A stretch of 22,397 nt of DNA from a virus. Position 1 is the first letter of the stretch. Each line of letters starts with the position of its first letter. The position numbers were made by a program, and so were the translations under genes. Shown one piece after another: positions 1 to 6,472 of the stretch. A model generated the notes under the pieces. The model was not told where the DNA came from, searched no databases, and was given only the letters and a program-made list of their open reading frames with translations. The stretch is taken from positions 1 through 22,397 of IMG/VR virus record IMGVR_UViG_3300027777_000168; one strand, given 5' to 3'.

Positions 1-157
1 TGATGCTAAGGCATCTTGGGGAACAAACAACTTGACTATTGCTCCTTCTTCTGGAAGTACAATCCAAGGTTCAGTACAAAATTTGATTTGCAATGTTTCG
101 AATTGGCAAGTTACTCTTTACTTTAACAACACATCTTGGTATGTAATCATTACTTAA
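1..157 (+). CDS. Tail-fibre-like protein, C-terminal end only (5' truncated)
   Basis: An open frame enters from the left edge (first full codon at base 2) and stops with TAA at 155-157, giving 51 visible residues. The fragment has the pattern NLTIAPSSGSTIQG, then a hydrophobic stretch, then VTLYF and a final WYVIIT. This alternation of short beta-strands ending in WYVI is common at the C-terminus of phage fibre and appendage proteins, where it forms a beta-structured receptor-binding or trimer-capping tip. The start lies outside the window, so length and N-terminal domains are unknown. The next gene starts one base after the stop, so the two are almost certainly co-transcribed. The structural role is inferred from pattern and context only. 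Confidence 0.7.
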   Translation, partial: DAKASWGTNNLTIAPSSGSTIQGSVQNLICNVSNWQVTLYFNNTSWYVIIT

Positions 158-158
158 T

Positions 159-515
159 ATGGCTATCAATCTTTCAACGCTAGTTAATCAGACTAACCCG
201 CTTCAGCTTGCAAAAGTTTGGGCAAATTTTGGGGTTGTCTCTCCTGGAACAACTCTGACAATCCGTTCCTCCTATAGCGTCTCAAGCATCACAAGGAACG
301 GCACAGGTGATTACACAATTAATCTGTCGATCACAATGGCAGATTTAAACTATGTAATGGTTGGATCAAACAGTTACAACCAAACAACTTACGGATCTTC
401 GGCGGCAATCGTTGCTCCTTACACCAAAACCACTACAACTTGCCGTATCTTAACTAATGTGGGAAACAACGGGCAGGAATCGCAGGAAGTTGATGTCGTA
501 ATTTTCGGAAACTAA
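159..515 (+). CDS. Small tail/appendage protein, lectin-like beta-sandwich
   Basis: 118 residues. After a short N-terminal segment containing AKVWANFG, the protein carries TIRSSYSVSSITRNGTGDYT followed by INLSITMADLNYVMVGS. I recognise this arrangement (a segment like KAWVNF, then a SYNVSS-type strand, a GTGDYT turn and a M-D-NY strand) from many phage tail-fibre tips and small appendage proteins. It is probably a receptor-binding or fibre-tip domain encoded as its own gene. There is no signal peptide or membrane segment. The ATG at 159 is one base after the upstream stop and has only AT-rich sequence (ttaatATG) before it. Family recognition is by memory; the receptor is unknown. Confidence 0.7.
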   Translation: MAINLSTLVNQTNPLQLAKVWANFGVVSPGTTLTIRSSYSVSSITRNGTGDYTINLSITMADLNYVMVGSNSYNQTTYGSSAAIVAPYTKTTTTCRILTNVGNNGQESQEVDVVIFGN

Positions 516-519
516 TCAT

Positions 520-954
520 ATGAGTCAAGTAATCGTTTATACTAATTCTACAGGAAATGTTTCTGTTTGTACTCCATCGAATGAATCAGATATTAACCAA
601 GTGCTGATAAAGGATTGCCCTGTTGGAGCAATTATTGTTGATTCATCAACGCTACCATCTGGAGCAGATGCTCAATTCTTTAATTCATGGGAGCTTAATG
701 GTTCTTCTGTTTCTGTAAATTTCACAAAAGCACAATCTCAGCAAACATCTGTTCTTAATAAACTTGTCTACGATGAGTCGGGACATCGTGCTGTAAAAAC
801 CCTTTCTGGAGTTTCTAATGTTATTTCTGATTCCGATTGGAAAATATTGGTGACTAATGCACAATTTGGTATTGCAACATCTAGCACAACTGCTGAACTT
901 ATTGCCGCAATTGTTCCTGTACAAGCAGCTATTGACGCGAATTCGGCTATATAA
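520..954 (+). CDS. Phage tail-region protein of unknown function
   Basis: 144 residues. The first half reads like a small conserved phage family found next to tail-fibre genes: an N-terminal strand (VIVYTNSTGNVSV), a central strand with LIKDCPVGAIIVDSSTLP, then FFNSWELNGSSVSVNFTKAQ. The LP-x-(8-9)-F-x-x-W-E pattern followed by a strand and an Ala/Gln helix is what I recall from proteins sometimes annotated as fibre assembly or hypothetical proteins. The C-terminal half is Ala/Ser/Thr-rich and probably helical, ending in TTAELIAAIVPVQAAIDANSAI. The start is four bases after the upstream stop, with no Shine-Dalgarno sequence. The reading frame is secure, the function is not. Confidence 0.65.
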   Translation: MSQVIVYTNSTGNVSVCTPSNESDINQVLIKDCPVGAIIVDSSTLPSGADAQFFNSWELNGSSVSVNFTKAQSQQTSVLNKLVYDESGHRAVKTLSGVSNVISDSDWKILVTNAQFGIATSSTTAELIAAIVPVQAAIDANSAI

Positions 955-955
955 T

Positions 956-962
956 AAACCAT
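956..962 (+). repeat. AAACCAT direct repeat, left flank of the GIY-YIG gene
   Basis: AAACCAT occurs just before the endonuclease start, and again at 1563-1569 across the start of the nozzle gene. Removing one copy plus the intervening DNA (607 bases) would join the 520-954 gene to the nozzle ATG with a six-base spacer, a clean ancestral junction. Confidence 0.6.
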
Positions 963-1571
963 ATGGCTCAAGACGGAAAGTGCGGAATTTATGGATTTCG
1001 TAATTCCATAAATGGGAAATGGTACATTGGTCAAAGCGTTAATATTAAAGAAAGAATCAGAGCGCATAAATCCGCACTAAATGCTGGTTATCATAATAAT
1101 GAGCATTTTTTAAGAGCTTGGAAAAAGTATGGAGAAGCATTTTTTGATGTTTTGATTTTAGAAGAATGCAATCAAGATATGCTGGATACAAGAGAAACAG
1201 CATGGATTGCTTATCACAAAAGCACTATTAGAGAATTTGGCTATAACTTGCTTTCTGGTGGTGGTGGACTTAAAAAACACTCAGAGGAATCCAAAAGAAA
1301 GTTGTCATTAAAAACAAAAGGAAGAAAAGGAAAACCTCTTTCAGAAGAAACTAAAATAAAACTTTCTTTGATTAATAAAGGTAAAAAACATACTCCAGAT
1401 GCAATACGAAAGATTGCAATAGCAAGTCAGAACATGACTCCTGAAAGTAGGGAAAAGATTAAAAGGAATCTTATTGAAATTTATAAAGATCCAGAACGCA
1501 GAAAGAAACAATCTGAATATGCTAAAAAAAGATGGGAAAAGCATAAATCAAAAGATATTGTAAAACCATGA
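963..1571 (+). CDS. GIY-YIG homing endonuclease with NUMOD3-type DNA-binding repeats
   Basis: 202 residues. The GIY-YIG nuclease domain is complete: GIY at residues 8-10, YIG at 21-23, the following Arg in IKERIRAH (R31), the metal-binding Glu in LDTRETAWI (E78) and the conserved GYN (N95). After residue ~103 come basic repeats of the NUMOD3 kind (SEESKRKLSLKTKG, SEETKIKLSLINKG, TPDAIRKIAIASQ) that bind DNA in the minor groove in related enzymes. The C-terminus is Lys/Arg-rich. It is free-standing, not inside an intron or intein. Its stop TGA overlaps the ATG of the next gene (ATGA at 1568-1571). A hand count of 1261-1320 gives 33% GC. The gene is probably a recent mobile insertion that cuts a related phage genome lacking it. 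Confidence 0.92.
   Translation: MAQDGKCGIYGFRNSINGKWYIGQSVNIKERIRAHKSALNAGYHNNEHFLRAWKKYGEAFFDVLILEECNQDMLDTRETAWIAYHKSTIREFGYNLLSGGGGLKKHSEESKRKLSLKTKGRKGKPLSEETKIKLSLINKGKKHTPDAIRKIAIASQNMTPESREKIKRNLIEIYKDPERRKKQSEYAKKRWEKHKSKDIVKP
1563..1569 (+). repeat. AAACCAT direct repeat, right flank of the GIY-YIG gene
   Basis: Second copy of the repeat at 956-962. It spans the last bases of the endonuclease and the AT of the nozzle gene ATG. Seven-base repeats can arise by chance or by repair-mediated insertion. Confidence 0.6.
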
Positions 1572-3766
1572 GCGCAGATGGAAGAGTTTATGATGGAACA
1601 ACGAGTACGGTTGCTATGGATGCCGAAACGCATCCATCAAACCTTCCTCCGAATTATGTTTCTTCATGCGTAAATCGTTCTTTTCGGCAAAGTGTAAATA
1701 ATACTCGTCCTCCCTTTACCGATCTTAAAATCAATGTTGCCTTTGGTCAAGATCCTCAAATCCTAACTGATTTCCAAACTGGGAATTTCCAAGGTGCTTA
1801 TCCTTATAGATCAGTAAAATCTGGATCTACTGATGGGATTGTTTGCTCTGTGGCTGGAGTAATTTACTTTATTTCCATAGTCAACAATATCTGTACACTA
1901 TATAAGCTCATTGACGGCAATGATCCGTACATGATGCATACTTGGTTTGTTCAAGCAGAAGATTGGATCTACATCCAAAATGGATACCAAGATGCTATCG
2001 CTTGGAATGGTGTTATTTCTGGTGCGCCAACAAATCTCCAAGCGCAAGGGATTAATGGAACAAATATTAACCTTACTTGGACAAATAATTCCCCTGGCGC
2101 AACATTTATAGAGCTTCAATCCCAAACTGCTGGCAATGTTTTTACAACATTTGCAACAATTGCTTATGGGCAAGATTATTATAATTTCGCAACATATGAT
2201 TCCGTAACTCAATACTCTTTCCAACTAAGGTCTATTTATCCAGATGGATCAAGTACTCCTTGGTCAAACATTGCGACTACATCTTCTGGAAACCCACAAA
2301 TAACAGCAGAACAAACAGGCAATGTTTATAGGTTAAACCCTGCAAAACAACAGATGCCAATTGGAACCATCATGGCGTATGCATATGGTCGAGTTGCTGT
2401 TAGCGATAAGTTCAATAACATTTATGTTTCCGATATTATCTATGGAAATGGATTTACTACTACTTCAAACACGCAAAACTTTACTGAACAAACCTATTGG
2501 GCTGAAGGAGGCTCATTCACCCCTCCTGCAAATCTTGGGGTAATTACAGGAATGAGGGTAATGCCTTCTTTGAACATCAATGTTCGCGGACAAGGAGAAT
2601 TGGTTGTTTTTTGTGAAAGCGGATCTTTTACTTTGGATCTTTCGCAAGACAGGGCGACATGGCAAGCCAACAACATTCAAAAAGTTTCCCTTATTGGAAG
2701 AGGATGCCGATCTCCTTGGAGTATTTGCGGCGTAAACAATGATGTCTATTTCCGTTCTGATGATGGATGGGCGTTTTACAACAATGCTCAAGTTGATTTC
2801 TATAATGCCCTAGCATTCCGCAAAATTAGTAGAGAGGTTCAGCCTTGGGTAAACTATGATACCCCGTGGTTGAGGCAGTTTGAATCTGCAATGTATTTTG
2901 ATAATAGGATCGTTGCTACAGTTTCCCCATTCACGGTATCTACATCTGATCAATACGGATTGCATCGTCCTAGTAGGGCAATGATTGTGCTTGATGTTGA
3001 GCAGCAAGGTCAGGTTGACCCAGGCTCCTATCTGCCAACCAAATGGAATGGTCTATGGGAAGGCCCACAGCCCACCCAGCTCCTTACCGCACAAATCAGG
3101 GGAGTGCAGCGTGGATTTTGTTTCTCATTTGATGGCGACAATGTAAACCGACTGTATGAGCTTCAGAACAGTAGCATCCTTGCAAGTGGAGTTGACGATT
3201 ACTCACAAGTTTACGGAAGTGTGCCTATCAAATCTTACTTTGTAACAAAGAGGTTTGATTTCACGCCTAACCCAGGGGCAAGCAGATTTGTAAGAAAGCA
3301 ACTTGCTGGAGGTCAGGTATGGATTTCTAATCTAAAAGAAGCCGTGACAATAGCCTGTCAGTTTAGACCTGATTCTTATCCTTGCTACACAACGCTTTCT
3401 AATCCAATTACTATTGGTCTTGATGAATGCACTCCTGTAACCACTGGCTGCGTACCTGTGTTGTCCCAACCTAGATACCAGCAGCTTAAATTTCCTACTC
3501 CAGATATTAATGATTGTGAATCCTTTTCTCAAATCAGCCCACAGGAGGGTGCTGAGTTTCAACTCAAAGTACAAATAACTGGTTCATGTATTGTAGACAG
3601 GATTCGCTTGTCTGGAATATTCAATGACTCCCTTGATAATCCACAGGGAGATTGCCCTGATACTTTCTATAATGATCCAACTCCAGTGAAATGCCCCTGC
3701 GAGTGTGATTTGACATACTATCGGATTGTACCTCTTCCTAAATATGTATCTAAAACTTGTTCTTAA
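1568..3766 (+). CDS. Tail nozzle / tail tubular B-like structural protein with FN3 insertion
   Basis: 732 residues, close to the length of podoviral nozzle proteins (T7 gp12 is about 790). The core resembles large beta-rich tail-tube-end proteins: WIYIQNGYQDAIAWNG, AYAYGRVAVSD followed by NIYVSDI, ITGMRVMPSLN, a GELVVFCESGSFTLDL strand pair, SLIGRGCRSPWSICGVNNDV and YFRSDDGWAFY, the order seen in proteins annotated as tail stabilisation or tubular B. Residues ~154-244 form an inserted fibronectin type III-like domain (PTNLQAQG, INLTWTNNS, YSFQLRSIYPDG, WSNIATT). The last ~130 residues hold ten cysteines, including CPCEC, possibly for inter-subunit stability. The start ATG overlaps the endonuclease stop. 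Nozzle assignment is inferred from pattern and neighbours. Confidence 0.65.
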   Translation: MSADGRVYDGTTSTVAMDAETHPSNLPPNYVSSCVNRSFRQSVNNTRPPFTDLKINVAFGQDPQILTDFQTGNFQGAYPYRSVKSGSTDGIVCSVAGVIYFISIVNNICTLYKLIDGNDPYMMHTWFVQAEDWIYIQNGYQDAIAWNGVISGAPTNLQAQGINGTNINLTWTNNSPGATFIELQSQTAGNVFTTFATIAYGQDYYNFATYDSVTQYSFQLRSIYPDGSSTPWSNIATTSSGNPQITAEQTGNVYRLNPAKQQMPIGTIMAYAYGRVAVSDKFNNIYVSDIIYGNGFTTTSNTQNFTEQTYWAEGGSFTPPANLGVITGMRVMPSLNINVRGQGELVVFCESGSFTLDLSQDRATWQANNIQKVSLIGRGCRSPWSICGVNNDVYFRSDDGWAFYNNAQVDFYNALAFRKISREVQPWVNYDTPWLRQFESAMYFDNRIVATVSPFTVSTSDQYGLHRPSRAMIVLDVEQQGQVDPGSYLPTKWNGLWEGPQPTQLLTAQIRGVQRGFCFSFDGDNVNRLYELQNSSILASGVDDYSQVYGSVPIKSYFVTKRFDFTPNPGASRFVRKQLAGGQVWISNLKEAVTIACQFRPDSYPCYTTLSNPITIGLDECTPVTTGCVPVLSQPRYQQLKFPTPDINDCESFSQISPQEGAEFQLKVQITGSCIVDRIRLSGIFNDSLDNPQGDCPDTFYNDPTPVKCPCECDLTYYRIVPLPKYVSKTCS

Positions 3767-3770
3767 AGTG

Positions 3771-3799
3771 TTGCAATAAAATCAAAACATACCTATAAC
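3771..3799 (+). promoter_or_regulatory. Candidate sigma70-like promoter before the short fibre gene
   Basis: TTGCAA (3771-3776) and TATAAC (3794-3799) are separated by exactly 17 bases in one of the few intergenic gaps of the structural block (3767-3809). Four of six and five of six positions match the bacterial consensus. The predicted transcription start would lie only about four bases before the ATG at 3810, giving a nearly leaderless message, which fits the lack of ribosome binding sites here but also makes a chance match possible. Confidence 0.3.
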
Positions 3800-3809
3800 T
3801 TAAATAATT

Positions 3810-4283
3810 ATGGACAATCAGAGTTCTCCAGCACAGCTTTTGTTTCCGATGGTTCCTTCAACTTATTGCCCTGAAGGGACTTGGAGTGATGTGCTTAATT
3901 CTTTCACCACTCTGTATTTAAACAATGGAACGGTAAATATCCCTGGCCTCAACCAGATTACTCCCCAGCAGATTCAGACAATTCAGCAAAATGTGCTTAC
4001 AATCCAAAACCAATTGGATGCAGTCAGCTACAAAACAGGAAGCATTACCTCTATTACTACAGGCATTGGCAGCTATGCTGTTACTTTTCCATCTGCCATG
4101 CCAAGCTCTGCTTACCAGATTAGTGTTTATTTTGTAGCTACTGGAACTCCTACTGCTATTCCGACTTGGAGTGTTTCCTCTGGGACAATTACAACCAGTG
4201 GATTTACTTTCTTTGCAAATTGTGCTTCTGGATCTAATGTCTCCTCTATAGTATGGTCAGTTTATAACCTGAGTGTACTTTAA
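3810..4283 (+). CDS. Short tail fibre / appendage with trimeric coiled coil and lectin-like tip
   Basis: 157 residues in three parts. Residues 1-48 hold a probable virion-attachment segment (STYCPEGTWSDVLNSFTTLY). Residues 50-73 form a textbook coiled coil: I55, I58, V62, I65, L69 and V72 sit at 3-4-3-4-3 spacing with polar Gln/Asn between them, typical of a trimerisation stalk. Residues 76-157 are a beta-sandwich-like tip (SITSITTGIGSYAVTFPSAM, YQISVYFV, FTFFANCAS, SSIVWSVYNLSVL) similar in layout to H-type-lectin-like fibre tips. The order attachment, stalk, tip is that of a short receptor-binding fibre. There is no Shine-Dalgarno sequence (taaataattATG). The receptor is unknown. Confidence 0.65.
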   Translation: MDNQSSPAQLLFPMVPSTYCPEGTWSDVLNSFTTLYLNNGTVNIPGLNQITPQQIQTIQQNVLTIQNQLDAVSYKTGSITSITTGIGSYAVTFPSAMPSSAYQISVYFVATGTPTAIPTWSVSSGTITTSGFTFFANCASGSNVSSIVWSVYNLSVL

Positions 4284-4310
4284 ACAAAACAACCCCAACC
4301 TAATAATAAA

Positions 4311-4493
4311 ATGGCTAAAGAAATGAATCGTGCTACCGAACCAAAACTACAGAGCGAAGGATTCAGCACTCGCGGAAATATTAGACCCAACATGAGCAAC
4401 AACCCTCGTGGTAATGAGTTCACTGGAATCTTCTACAGTGGCAAGCTCCAGCCCGAACCATGTTCCCCTGGTCGTGGTTCTTCCAAGAAATAA
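4311..4493 (+). CDS. Small basic protein, unknown
   Basis: 60 residues, rich in Asn, Arg, Pro, Gly and Ser, with no hydrophobic core and a basic tail ending SPGRGSSKK; it is probably disordered. It includes NEFTGIFYSGKLQPEPCSPG, the only segment that looks able to fold or bind. The ATG follows aataataaa and has no Shine-Dalgarno sequence; the next gene starts one base after the stop. It is the first of three consecutive tiny genes in the virion block, so it may be a minor virion or assembly factor. I do not recognise the family. Confidence 0.55.
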   Translation: MAKEMNRATEPKLQSEGFSTRGNIRPNMSNNPRGNEFTGIFYSGKLQPEPCSPGRGSSKK

Positions 4494-4494
4494 T

Positions 4495-4746
4495 ATGGCT
4501 TCTCACGGCATACAATATACGGTTGATAAAACCGAGAAGGGCATTGTCTCTGATCGTGCTATGCCACAACCCATGCAAAAGCTACAGATCAAAGGCGACA
4601 TTGCTGCTATTCGTGCGTTTAAGGACGCTAGAACAGCTCGCATCAAGTCAATTGGTGAGGCTAATGACAAGTGTTTGTCTGTAGGAGGCCCTGCTAATGA
4701 GGCTTCTATGGGCAAGGGAAGCTCCTTCAATTCTGATTGGCTCTAG
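4495..4746 (+). CDS. Small protein, unknown
   Basis: 83 residues starting at MASHGIQYTVDKTEKG. I chose the ATG at 4495 because it lies one base after the upstream stop in the aatATGg context used throughout the block; a longer reading from 4408 would run almost entirely over the neighbouring gene. The centre (QKLQIKGDIAAIRAFKDARTARI) is probably helical and basic; the end (GPANEASMGKGSSFNSDWL) is flexible. There is no membrane segment. It may be a virion or assembly factor by position. I do not recognise the family. Confidence 0.6.
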   Translation: MASHGIQYTVDKTEKGIVSDRAMPQPMQKLQIKGDIAAIRAFKDARTARIKSIGEANDKCLSVGGPANEASMGKGSSFNSDWL

Positions 4747-4749
4747 CAT

Positions 4750-4917
4750 ATGCGACTCCCTAAGATCCCTGTAGGTGGGTCGATGAGGAGCAAGATGCTA
4801 AAGGTCAAAGCAGCTCCATCAATCAAGTTGTCCTCTTTGTCTAGCACAGAGGGGCCAAAGCGTCCTGTTACAAGGAATCTTAACGGTCATTCTATTTCTC
4901 GCGGTGAAATGATATAA
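4750..4917 (+). CDS. Tiny basic protein, unknown
   Basis: 55 residues: ATG at 4750 (catATGcgactc), TAA at 4915-4917. The sequence begins MRLPKIPVGGSMRSKMLKVK and is rich in Lys, Arg, Ser and Pro, with a net positive charge and no hydrophobic segment. It begins three bases after the upstream stop and ends four bases before the next ATG, filling a gap of about 175 bases in an otherwise gapless block; this is the main reason to believe it. I do not recognise the family. It could be a small DNA-binding virion component. Confidence 0.5.
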   Translation: MRLPKIPVGGSMRSKMLKVKAAPSIKLSSLSSTEGPKRPVTRNLNGHSISRGEMI

Positions 4918-4921
4918 TTTT

Positions 4922-5929
4922 ATGCTCTACGATCTGCAATATATTATGGAAGCGATTCGCCCTTATGCGGGGAATAGCGGAACTTGTAATACCAGATTGC
5001 AGATTGAGTATACCAATAAGGCCCGTCGCCTTTTGTGGAATAAAACCGATAGTGATGCAACTTGCGAGTATGTTTGCATAAAATGTGTAAATGGTATTTT
5101 GACGCTACCTAGCATTTACAAACAAGTCCGTTTGGCATGGATTGATGGAAACCCAGTAAGTCTTGGCAATGAATGGTATCAAAGCGTTCCCCAAGAAACA
5201 TGGGTCGATGCATCTAGTGGTGGATATGGAAATGGATGGGGACAGGCTTATGCTTGGAATGGGGGAAACAAGAAGTTCATTGAGATTGGAGGTAAGCACA
5301 TTACATTCCAAAATTATGATCTTGCTCCCTATCAGCTTTGTATTGAATCTGAATCTCCGTTAGATGTTGGTACGGATATTACTTTCTTTGGAGAAGATTC
5401 CTATGGAACAAGAATTAGCGAAACAATTACTCTTGGCCTTGCTCCAGCTTATACTTATTCAACTAATTTTTTTAAGTCTGTTTTCCAAGTAACCAAAGGT
5501 CAAACTAAGGGAAGAGTACGGCTTTATTCATATGAGCCTGACAACCAAGCTCAGATGCTGTTGTCAATCTATCAGCCCTATGACATAAATCCTAGTTTTC
5601 GTAGGTATGCTATTAAAGGGCGTGTTAGGGATTCAGTCGTCTTGTATTGCAAAAAGAATTACCAAGATATTTATAACCCTACTGATCAAGTAGAGTTTAC
5701 TCCAGAAGCCATGATTTCTGCTGTCATGGCAGTTGTCTATCGTGAAAACAAAGGAAGTGATGAACTTTACAATGTTTCTTTACAGAATGCTATTTTTGAA
5801 GTGAATAGAGAAACTGCTGATCAAGAAGAACCTACTGGCAGCCCAATTAGGCAATTCTCAAATAATATGATGTTGAATGCTTTAGTGCCAACTTATGCAT
5901 GGGATGATGGAGCATCATGGCCTTATTGA
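4922..5929 (+). CDS. Conserved phage virion protein, candidate tail adaptor
   Basis: 335 residues. Middle and C-terminal parts resemble a family I know from tail regions of many short-tailed and metagenomic phages: an N-terminal helical part with IEYTNKARRLLW, LPSIYKQVRLAWIDGNPVSL with a W-Y strand, LCIESESPLDVGTDITFFGE (matching the usual L-R-V-Y-A-D, D-x-G, I-x-F-x-G pattern), ISETITLG, STNFFKSVFQVTKGQTKGRV followed by RLY, and YQPYDINPSFRRYAIKG. The last block (Y-x-P-x-x-x-x-P-x-(Y/F)-R-R-Y) is especially characteristic. The family lies next to nozzle or tube genes, so a tail-tube adaptor (role of T7 gp11) or minor virion protein is plausible. The function within the virion is inferred. 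No ribosome binding site is visible. Confidence 0.6.
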   Translation: MLYDLQYIMEAIRPYAGNSGTCNTRLQIEYTNKARRLLWNKTDSDATCEYVCIKCVNGILTLPSIYKQVRLAWIDGNPVSLGNEWYQSVPQETWVDASSGGYGNGWGQAYAWNGGNKKFIEIGGKHITFQNYDLAPYQLCIESESPLDVGTDITFFGEDSYGTRISETITLGLAPAYTYSTNFFKSVFQVTKGQTKGRVRLYSYEPDNQAQMLLSIYQPYDINPSFRRYAIKGRVRDSVVLYCKKNYQDIYNPTDQVEFTPEAMISAVMAVVYRENKGSDELYNVSLQNAIFEVNRETADQEEPTGSPIRQFSNNMMLNALVPTYAWDDGASWPY

Positions 5930-5930
5930 T

Positions 5931-6434
5931 ATGGAAGAAATTATTGAAATATCTGATATTGATAAGGTTGAGGCCGAATTAGCCAACCTTCCTTCTGTTG
6001 ATTTGCCATTAGAGCATTTCTTTGTTCCTGGAATGTATGTCCGTAAAATCTTTATGCCAGCAGGATCTGTAGTTGTTTCGATGAAGCACAAAACAACTCA
6101 TCCGTTTTTTATACTGAAGGGAAAGGTTGCTGTTTTGAAAGAATCACCAAATGGTGGTTTTGAGCAAGAGGCATTGTATCAAGGTGGTGATATGGGTATT
6201 ACTAAACCAAATACAAAGCGATTTCTTTGGAATGTAGAAGATACTGTTTGGGTAACCTGTCACGCCAACCCAAATGATATTGAAGATCCTGATGAAATAG
6301 TATTAAATATTGCTGAAAGAACAAATAATCCTCTGATTGATAATAACTCTCCACAATTTAACCAATGGAGAAAAGACATCAGCCCTAGTTTGATCCATAC
6401 AAATAAAGAACTTGAACTGTCATGCGTTTCCTAA
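5931..6434 (+). CDS. Cupin-fold protein in the virion gene block
   Basis: 167 residues from the ATG at 5931, one base after the upstream stop; an in-frame ATG at 5895 would overlap the neighbour by 35 bases and is less likely. Residues ~32-110 follow a single-domain cupin or double-stranded beta-helix pattern: YVRKIFMPAGSVVVSMKHK, then HPFFILKGKVAVLKE, GGDMGITKPNTKRFLWN and VEDTVWVTCHANPND. Two His (H53, H57) lie where the first cupin metal motif normally has HxH, but the usual Glu and the second-motif His are not obvious, so metal binding and catalysis are uncertain. Such proteins occur beside phage structural genes; the role is unknown. An acidic N-terminus and a polar C-terminus flank the domain. 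Confidence 0.65.
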   Translation: MEEIIEISDIDKVEAELANLPSVDLPLEHFFVPGMYVRKIFMPAGSVVVSMKHKTTHPFFILKGKVAVLKESPNGGFEQEALYQGGDMGITKPNTKRFLWNVEDTVWVTCHANPNDIEDPDEIVLNIAERTNNPLIDNNSPQFNQWRKDISPSLIHTNKELELSCVS

Positions 6435-6472
6435 AAACACCACATACTATTTCTGAATATAGGCATTATAAG

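Noticed and set aside
768-1067. 99-codon minus-strand frame
   Set aside because: Antisense to two well-supported plus-strand genes, with no family resemblance.
6422-6472. Earlier ATG for the Gly-rich ejection protein
   Set aside because: It overlaps the cupin gene by 13 bases, and the added residues (MRFLKTPHTI) are unlike the rest; not fully excluded.
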